From: Laguncularia racemosa
Taxonomy: Eukaryota; Streptophyta; Magnoliopsida; Myrtales; Combretaceae
Direction: 5' to 3'
Assembly (NCBI GenBank): GCA_037954665.1
Contig: JBBMOL010000016.1
Location: forward strand, 1,054,001 to 1,118,000
Length of the DNA stretch: 64,000 bases
Below the pieces are notes generated by a model. The model was given only the letters and a program-made list of their open reading frames with translations. It made no database searches and was not told where the DNA came from. Made by a program: the position numbers and the translations under genes. Shown piece by piece: positions 57,541 through 64,000 of the stretch (position 1 is the first letter of the stretch; every line of letters begins with the position of its first letter).

Positions 57541-58140
57541 CTATTGGATTTTTACCAATTAATGTTAAACCATATAGATACCCACATTTCTAGAACAGTG
57601 AGATGAGGTAACAAGTTAAGGAGTTGTTGAAGCAAGGCATCATATAACATAGTCATAGTCTATTTTCATTACTGGTACTTTTAGTGAAGAAAAAAGATGG
57701 GACTTGGAGATTCTACATTGATTATAGAGCTTTTAATCAAGCTACAGTAAAAGATGAATATTCTATACTAACAATTGATAAGTTATTAGATGAATCAAAA
57801 GGTGCTTCTATTTTCTCTAAATTGGAGTTAAGGGTAAGATATCATCAAATCTGAATACATCCAGTTGATGTATAAAAGACAACATTCCTTACACAAGAAG
57901 GCCATTATGAGTTTTTGTTCATGCCATTTAGGTTATGCAATGCTCCAACAACCTTTCAGTCTATTATGAATCATATCTTTCAGTCGTACTTAAGGAAGTT
58001 TATTATTGTTTTCTTTGACAACATCTTAGTCTATAGTATGACCTTGGAGGATCATATGGCACACTTAACTAAAGAATTGGAAATTCTTGTGGCCAATACT
58101 CTTTTTCAAAAGAAAGGAAGTGTGTATTTGGCTAATTGAT
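57541..58140 (+). pseudogene. Gyp5 reverse transcriptase
   Basis: Motifs INVKPYRYPHF, VKELLKQGII, VLLVKKKDGTWRFYIDYRAF, FSKLELRVRYHQI (Glu at the first catalytic Asp), HYEFLFMPFRLCNAPTTFQS and FFDN at 58011-58022, where the second catalytic Asp is Asn (G to A). LVYSMTLEDHMAHL follows. Several TAG stops and loss of frame after 58140. It would be inactive. Confidence 0.9.
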
Positions 58141-58810
58141 TATTGAATATTTAGGGAATATTTTTTTTGCAAATGGTGTTAGTCTTGAAAAGTAGAAGAT
58201 TGATGTTATAAAGAATTGGTCGATTCCACAATCTATGAAACAATTATGGGCATTTTTGGGGCTTTCTAGGTATTATCTAAGATTTGTTAAAGGATATGCT
58301 CATATTGCTGCTCCATTGACAAATATGCTAAGGATAGATAGTTTTGCGTAGAATGATCAAGCTACATTAGCTTTTGATAAATTGAATGATGCAATGGTTA
58401 ATGCTCCTATTTTTGCACTACAAGATTTTTCGAAGCAATTTATAACTGAAACTGATGCATTAGGAATTGGTATTAAGGTTGTCTTACTTCAAGACAATTA
58501 CCCCATTGCTTATTTTAGTAAGAAGATACCTTCACATCTTGCTAAAGCTTTCGCATATGTAAGAGAATTACATGTTGTGGTGAAGGTATTAAGAAAATGA
58601 CGACAGTATTTGTTAAGGTCCCATTTTGTTATTTGTACTAATCATAAAAGTTTGAAAGAATTGTTAACCTAAGTGATTCATATGCCAGAATAGTAGAAAT
58701 ATTTAGCTAAATTATTGGAGTATGATTATAGTATCGTTTATAAAGTAAGGTTTGATAATCAGGTTGTAGATGCATTGTTAAAGCAACATGACTCTATTTT
58801 TCAGTACTTT
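58141..58810 (+). pseudogene. Gyp5 RT connection and RNase H
   Basis: Remnants of IKNWSIPQSMKQLWAFLGLS and YYLRFVKGYAHIAAPLTNML (about 58210-58330). RNase H: MNDAMVNAPIFALQDFSKQF, ETDALGIGIKVVLLQD, PIAYFSKKIPSHLAK, AYVRELHVVVKVLRK, then TNHKSLKELLT and a broken YKVRFDNQVVDAL end. The first catalytic Asp region (ETDA) is present. Confidence 0.87.
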
Positions 58811-60273
58811 ACATTTTCAATGCCATGTTTTTCTTTCATAGAAACTTAGAAAAAGTGTATTATACTTTGGTTGTATTTCAATAGTTGTTTACAAGCATGG
58901 ATCAAGGTAAATCATTAAAATGGGACTTACAATGGAAGAATAGCTTGTTGTATTAAAAAAAAAAAAATGACCCTTTTTAGCGCCTACATCTTAATCGATA
59001 CATCGACTATTGCCTAAGTTTCACCATGTACCTACTACTGGGCATTTTGGGGTCCAAAAGTCATAAATGGCTAGCTATAGAATTTTACTAGCAAGGGATG
59101 AAGCATGATGTTGAGTTATTTATTTGTGACTATATAGTATGTTAGCATGTTAAGTATACCACCTAAATTCTTGCTAGATTATCAGTACCGTCACCAATAC
59201 CTAATCAAGTGTGAGAGGATGTTTTTATGGATCTTGTGACTTGTTTACCAAAGTCACAAGGATTTATAGTTATTTTAATGGTGGTAGACAAGCTCTCAAA
59301 GTATTGTCATTTAGTAGTAATGGAAACTATTTTCAATGCTACAAAAGTAGCCTAACTTTTTTTAAAGATTTTTGTGAAATTACATGGTTTTCCATGGTTT
59401 ATAATATCTGATAGAGATGCTATTTTTGTTAGTAAGTTTTACAAGGAACTACTTAGACTTAATGGCAGTAAAATCTTTATGAGTAGTGCTTATCATCCTC
59501 AAAGTGATGGATAGACTGAGGTTCTAAATAGAGTTATTCAACAATATTCGAGAGTTTATGTAATGGAATGAGCACAGGATCAGGTGAGCTTTCTTCTATG
59601 GGTTGAATTTTCTTATAATATTTCTTTTCATGAAGGGACTTAGATGTCATTGTTGAAGTGGTTTATGGAAGGAAACCTCCTATGATCCCTACTTATATTA
59701 GAGGGACATTACAAATAGAGGTAGTGGATAATGACTTGGTGAGTTTAGATGAAATACTTAAAGTACTCAAGGAAATTTTGACTAGAGCATAGGTTCGAAT
59801 AAAAAGATATGCCAAAAACCATAAATCAAATGTTCAACTTGAAGTTGGGGAATTGGTGTTTGTGAAATTACAGCCATATAAGTAGCTATCAATAACTAGT
59901 GCATTACATCATAAGCTTGTTAAATGGTCTTATGGTCCTTTCAAGGTTGTCAAGAAAATTAGATAGTGTGTTTATGAGCTACAATTACCAGATTACTCTC
60001 AGGTTCACAATGTTTTTCATGTTTTGACTCTAAAATCGACTCATGGATCTACTATTCCTTCTTTACACCTTCCTAAAGATGCTTTTTATAATCACCCATT
60101 ACTTAAACCATGGAGTATTGTTTCTACTCATACCACTGTACAATAGGGTTAGGAGGTGCCTCAAGTTTTGGTCAAGTGGCAAGGGGTTGCACTAGAAGAC
60201 ACATCATTAGAAAATCTATCTAATTTTCAATAACTTTATCTAGAATTTTGCCTTGAGGACAAGGAGCTTTTTT
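58811..60273 (+). pseudogene. Gyp5 integrase with chromodomain-like C-terminus
   Basis: Zinc-binding domain is poor. Core: WEDVFMDLVTCLPKSQGF (about 59210), ILMVVDKLSKYCHL, FIISDRDAIFVSKFYKELLR (about 59400), SSAYHPQSDG then TEVLNRVI (about 59485-59535), so D, D and E are kept. Further RYAKNHKSNVQLEVGELVFV and KLVKWSYGPFKVVKKI. The end, about 60130-60250, reads EVPQVLVKWQGVALEDTSLE then LEFCLEDKELF, a classical chromodomain-like tail. Frame changes and TAG stops throughout. Confidence 0.88.
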
Positions 60274-60289
60274 AATGGGGGAAGGAAAA

Positions 60290-60445
60290 TGTTATAGCTT
60301 GAAGAAAAATTACAGGTCCTAGATAGCATGGAGACTATTGTATGTCGAATAGAGAGTAATACATCTAATTGCACATAGATTGTGTCTAAATTTTAGTGGA
60401 TGTAACTACCAAATAATAGAATATCATAAGGATGTAAATAGTATA

Positions 60446-60491
<46 letters not shown>

Positions 60492-60542
60492 TAATAATAA
60501 TAATAATAAAAATAAAGAAAGGAGAAGATATGGTTTACATCC
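60290..60542 (+). repeat. Gyp5 3' LTR, left part
   Basis: Starts TGTTATAGCTTG after the purine tract (60274-60289) and is cut by N4 at 60543. The N4 duplication flank is CATCC (60538-60542). Contains an AAT microsatellite (60447-60511) absent from the 5' LTR, where the same place reads a short A-rich tract. Confidence 0.87.
60447..60511. repeat. AAT trinucleotide microsatellite
   Basis: About twenty AAT/TAA units with one interruption. It gives a run of Asn codons in the open frame 60380-60565, which is not a gene. Confidence 0.95.
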
Positions 60543-61572
60543 TGATGTGCTCAAAACCACTTTGAAGCACAATCAAATGACTCAAGAAAAACAATTCTCA
60601 AGTCTCATACAAACCGGTCCAAGTGACTAGGAAATTACGTAACCCTAATGGAAATTTGATGAAATCCAATGATTCAAAGATACAATCAACTTCCTCTAAT
60701 GATCAATTTCACTAATCAACAATAAGAACAAGAGAATTACACGTGAAATGGATGAAAAGACAAGCACAAAAAAACGTGAACTCAAATCCTTCCAACCTTG
60801 CCAAATCATGCCAATCACTAAAGAGCAAATTCAATCTCAATGAACAATCAACCTTACAACATGATTATCCATGAATTAAAATCACCAAATATGTCCAAGA
60901 AAGATTCAAATCTACCCTAGATATGACTCACTAGAGAAGAAATGAACATACAACAAAGACGAATCGATATGACTCACAATTCTCCTTTGTCGCGCTCGCC
61001 ACAATTCCAATTCTTGGGTTGAAATTGATAAGAGGTTTGAACTAAGGATGAACCCTAATTCCACATGTGAAAGTGTATGATTCTAATATGTAAAAATGGC
61101 CTCCTCAAACCCTCTTCTAAGAAAGTATTTATACTTGCTACACTTAGGATTAGAAAGTGGTCAAAATTACAAGTTTGCCACTTTTAAGGTGGCTAATCCT
61201 AAATGAAAATTACAAGGAAATAAAAGTGTTCCAAAATGATTACAACATAAATAGTCCATGCAAATGAAAAATATATAAAAGAAATTGGTCTTCAAGATGC
61301 CAGTCTTCTATAGGATCCATCGGCCTAGCTCATCGCCGGTTCAGGTCGGTCCATGGATAATCCACAAGCTGAGTCTGAGTGAGTTTGTCCATCGCCCTAT
61401 AAAATGTGATAAGTGTGCCTGTTGGAAAACACAATACAAGAATAATAGAAAAGAGGTTAATTTATAAATAATTCCGGGGTTGATCTGCTCAAAATAGGCC
61501 CTCATCGCCAAAATTCGAATTCCTTTAGTTCGTGCCCTAATGATAGGTCTTGTCGGATTTTGATTCCTATCA
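60543..61572 (-). repeat. N4 3' LTR
   Basis: 1,030 bp, TGATGTGCTCAAAACC at left and GATTCCTATCA at right, with the purine tract (gaggcccgaggaga on the minus strand) beyond. TATA motif gaaagtatttatacttgc at 61121-61138. Similar in layout to the N2 LTR. Confidence 0.88.
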
Positions 61573-62957
61573 TCTCCTCGGGCCTCAAAAAGATTTGTTC
61601 TCAAATCTGACAGATCAAATGCAGTAGAGACTTTGTTTCCTCCTAGCAAGCCACCTGAAGAAATATCACTGCAGAATCCTAAAACCTGAAATACCATAGG
61701 TGGTGATTGTTTTCTCTCCTCCATTTCTAGGATGTATCTCATCTGTAAGACAAATAATGACCCATTATCCAATGAGGTGTCCCCTATCTCAACCCATTTC
61801 ACTGATATTGTTTCCTCCTTTTCTAACTCATCTGTATGTCGTTGATCCTCATGGTCTTCTAATGGTTGGCCAAACTGCTCATTGCCCTCTACGACCTCTG
61901 AAGGTGAACATAACTGTCTCTGAACATTCTGGCCCTCTAATGATAGACTCATCTGACTCTGATCCTCATAATACTCCAATGGTTTACTCAACTGCTCGTG
62001 AACCTCTAGTATCTCTAAAGGAGAACATAACTGACCCTGAACAGTTTGGTTCCCTAGTAGTCTGCTCCTAGTAATCTGGAATGAATAGGATTGCCTCTGT
62101 CTTTCCACTTTCAAGGCTAACCGTATAGCCTCATCAAGTGTACTATATCTCTGAAGCTCAACTACACAAGCTATCTCATACTTCAACCTAGATACAAAAC
62201 ATGCTAAGGTTTGTTCAAGAGGTTCAACTGATCCACATCTGATTACTAGTGTCTCAAACTCCTGTACATAGTCATCCACTATTTTACCCCCCTGTCTCAG
62301 TGTCTGGAGACGCATAAATAACTCATGCCTGTAATGTTCCGGTACAAACATCTTCCTCAAAACTCATTTCATGTCTCTCCAAGTGTGTATTTTGGTCTCT
62401 CCATCCCTTTGCCTATTGATCACCATATTTTTCCACCACAAAGCGGCATACCCTATGAACTCTACAGCTGCGAGACGTACCCGGGAGTCATCATCAGTCT
62501 CATAACACTCAAAAAGACCCTCAACTTGGTCTTTCCAGTTTAGGTAATCATCGGCAGAACCCCTACCATCAAATGAAGGCATCTATAGCTTCACATACTC
62601 TAATCCTCGAGGTGGTCTAAATTCCCTGTCTGGGTATGGATTAACCCCAAAATTATCATCTCTGTCTTCCTTAAGAGCATGATACTCTCCTTCTACTCTT
62701 CTCCCCAAATTTTCTTTAACTGCCCCTTCTCTCTGGATATTCTGAGGAGCTACTCTTAGTGGTACCTGAAGGTTTACCACAGGTGGTGGTAGTAATGTCA
62801 TCCTATCAATTCTTGTTACCAATGTAGCAACAATTGTGGTAAGGTCCTGAAGTTGCTCATCTAGAGTTCTTCCACTTGTATTTCGACAACCTGGTCTGCC
62901 ACCCACTTAGCTATTGGCCTCATTGCCAATGCCCCCATTCACACTATCATTTGACAT
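61341..62957 (-). pseudogene. N4 gag with lineage-specific tail, three stops, no frameshift
   Basis: 539 codons in one frame from the ATG (complement of 62955-62957). Stops: TAA at codon 17, TAG at codon 125 (62585-62583, Gln in N2) and TGA at codon 198 (62366-62364, Arg CGA expected). Capsid: EQLQDLTTIVATLVTRIDRM, NFGVNPYPDREFRPPRGLEY, IGYAALWWKNMV, FVPEHYRHELFMRLQTLRQG, YEIACVVELQRYSTLDEA. No zinc knuckle follows. Instead come two related units (QGQLCSPLEILEVHEQ and RQLCSPSEVVEGNEQ), then an acidic stretch, then LQMRYILEMEERKQSPP and VFQVLGFCSD, matching the N1 tail, and DLSDLRTNLFEARGDD. The frame runs about 77 codons into the LTR. Function of the tail is unknown. Confidence 0.88.
61843..62049 (-). 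repeat. Two diverged 90-bp coding repeats in the N4 gag tail
   Basis: 61843-61932 and 61961-62049 share gatcctcat, ctcaactgctc-like, ctgaaggtgaacataactg. On the minus strand they encode the QLCSP repeat and a downstream EQxxxPLExxEDQ stretch. The 13-residue repeats of N1 (VQRQISKPSEVQE) are recognisably related. Confidence 0.85.
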
Positions 62958-64000
62958 ATTTGTGGATGTGATTTATTTGAAGTATAAATGTAATCTCAAA
63001 TAATTGTAGCACACTCCCTTCACTTCACCACGTCACAATAACACATTTGGATAACAACACACACACTTGTACACCCATGGTGCAATAAGTCACCAATGCA
63101 ACAAATACTTCTTATCACTTCAAGTATAGTAAAATAATTGAAGCACAAATAAATAATTCCAAGTAGTTAAGATATTGAATTCAACTAAGCAAGTGTTTAA
63201 GTAATAATAATCAATAACTTTCACACTTAAATGCTTATATTTGAATTTCAAACTTCACCACTTAACTTCCTTAATTAGCCACGGTCCACACTCACACTTT
63301 ATCTTAATGAGCAGCACCTTACTCCACACAACTCCACAAATTTACACCACCACACACACCTCAATCACGATGCACTCACTTCACCACAACACCAATTCAC
63401 CACGTTGCAACAACACAAATACTACACTCCACTTCCACGGCAACAATAACAAATATACTTCCACTTCCATGACAAGGATGACAACACAACAAATATACCA
63501 CTTTCCACAAACGTAATCCGAAAATCAACAATAGGCAGCAACTCCAATTTGAATTTCAAACCACTTCACTAATTGCAACCCTTCCACAATTGGTAAGAAA
63601 TGATTTTCAAATTCAAACAAACACTCATTAACTCCTTCAATCTTAATGCTTGTTTTGAAAATCAAATAACTTCCCTTTTTCCCACACTACTTAAATCTGG
63701 AAATTGCAAATTGTTTCTCCCCAATTTCAGAATTACACAATGGAATCACAACAACAAACCTCACAACCTCCTTATGCTACAAGCTAGTCATGGCAAGAGA
63801 ATGGTAAGTTTTCAAGTTCAAAAAAATTGTTGAATTTAACAACACTTCTATGCTTCTTTCCTTCCACGAAATAATTAATCACAAGAAGCTACAACAACCT
63901 TCCCAATCCAACTCCAACAAGCAGCAAATCAAAATTCCAACCAAGGTAATTTTCGCAAACTCAAAGCCATACAACAACACAATTTGCAGTTCAAATTGAA
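62958..64000 (-). other. N4 leader, G/T-rich on the sense strand
   Basis: At least 1.04 kb of CA-rich plus strand (cacacacac near 63060 and 63350), the same composition and position as in N1-N3. It continues off the window, where the primer-binding site and 5' LTR are expected. Open frames at 63241-63516 and 63600-63833 are composition artefacts. Confidence 0.75.

Larger units (their letters stand above)
50110..60542 (+). mobile_element. Gyp5: gypsy element with Cop2 in its 5' LTR and N4 in its 3' LTR
   Basis: The 5' LTR starts TGTTGCAACCTGG at 50110, is interrupted by Cop2 at 50180 and resumes at 56997. The 3' LTR starts TGTTATAGCTTG at 60290 after purine tract aatgggggaaggaaaa and is interrupted by N4 at 60543. 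Its remainder would be right of the window. The interior retains RT, RNase H and integrase with a C-terminal chromodomain-like segment. gag and protease are missing or unrecognisable. RT and integrase motifs resemble the Reina-type chromoviruses (inference). Confidence 0.85.
60543..64000 (-). mobile_element. N4: non-autonomous gag-only LTR element, right end outside the window
   Basis: Minus strand. 3' LTR 60543-61572, gag 61341-62957, leader from 62958 to the window edge. Left flank CATCC (60538-60542); the right LTR is not in view. The interior goes from gag directly to a repeat-bearing tail ending in DLSDLRTNLFEARGDD at the purine tract, with no zinc knuckle, protease, RT or integrase. It is the best preserved of the four N copies. 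Confidence 0.88.

Noticed and set aside
60380..60565. Poly-Asn open frame
   Set aside because: Translation of the AAT microsatellite inside the Gyp5 LTR.
61700..62071. 123-codon plus-strand open frame
   Set aside because: Antisense to the repeat-bearing tail of N4 gag.
1..64000. Fungal RIP as the cause of the C-to-T pattern
   Set aside because: CpA contexts fit superficially, but the element clades, tRNA-Met primer sites and chromodomain tails point to a plant. Plant methylation decay is sufficient.

Overview
The window reads as plant nuclear heterochromatin, probably from a dicot. It consists almost entirely of decayed, nested LTR retrotransposons. Evidence for a plant is the initiator tRNA-Met primer-binding sites (TGGTATCAGAGC), Ty1/copia and Ty3/gypsy (chromovirus-like) polyproteins, and Asp-Asp-Glu integrases. 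I find no intact host gene, rRNA, tRNA or CRISPR array. Names (Cop1-2, Gyp1-5, N1-N4, S, T, U) are mine. Clade assignments are by motif and are tentative.

Layout. (1) 1-9287: Cop1, a minus-strand copia element whose integrase is split by Gyp1 (446-6981, TSD TCTAT). (2) 9288-9913: AT-rich spacer. (3) 9914-42676: Gyp2, a gypsy element with perfect CATAA flanks, swollen to about 33 kb by nested insertions. Its gag holds N1, which itself holds N2 (in an LTR) and solo LTR S (in the protease). Its RT holds insertion T. Its 3' LTR holds solo LTR U, which holds Gyp3 (Tekay/Del-like chromovirus), which holds N3. (4) 42721-47097: Gyp4 (TSD ACATT), same family as Gyp1 but with most of RT, RNase H and integrase deleted. 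(5) 47103-50109: AT-rich spacer with a degenerate tandem repeat. (6) 50110 to the right edge: Gyp5, a gypsy element with a C-terminal chromodomain-like segment. Copia element Cop2 (TSD AGGAA) sits in its 5' LTR and N4 in its 3' LTR.

Most interesting content: N1-N4 form one family of gag/protease-only LTR elements without reverse transcriptase or integrase. They share a G/T-rich leader of at least 1 kb, a near-palindromic TATA-box motif and related gag proteins. Three of the four have a stop at gag codon 17, and all four sit inside other retrotransposons. They presumably depended on an autonomous gypsy element for copying. N1 and N4 also share a repeat-bearing region after gag/protease.

Decay is dominated by C-to-T and G-to-A changes. 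All eight internal stops in the 1,354-codon Cop2 frame are one such transition from Gln, Trp or Arg codons, with no frameshift. Several catalytic aspartates have become asparagine. This fits long-term cytosine methylation of silenced repeats. Most open frames of 60-140 codons in the window are antisense or leader artefacts.
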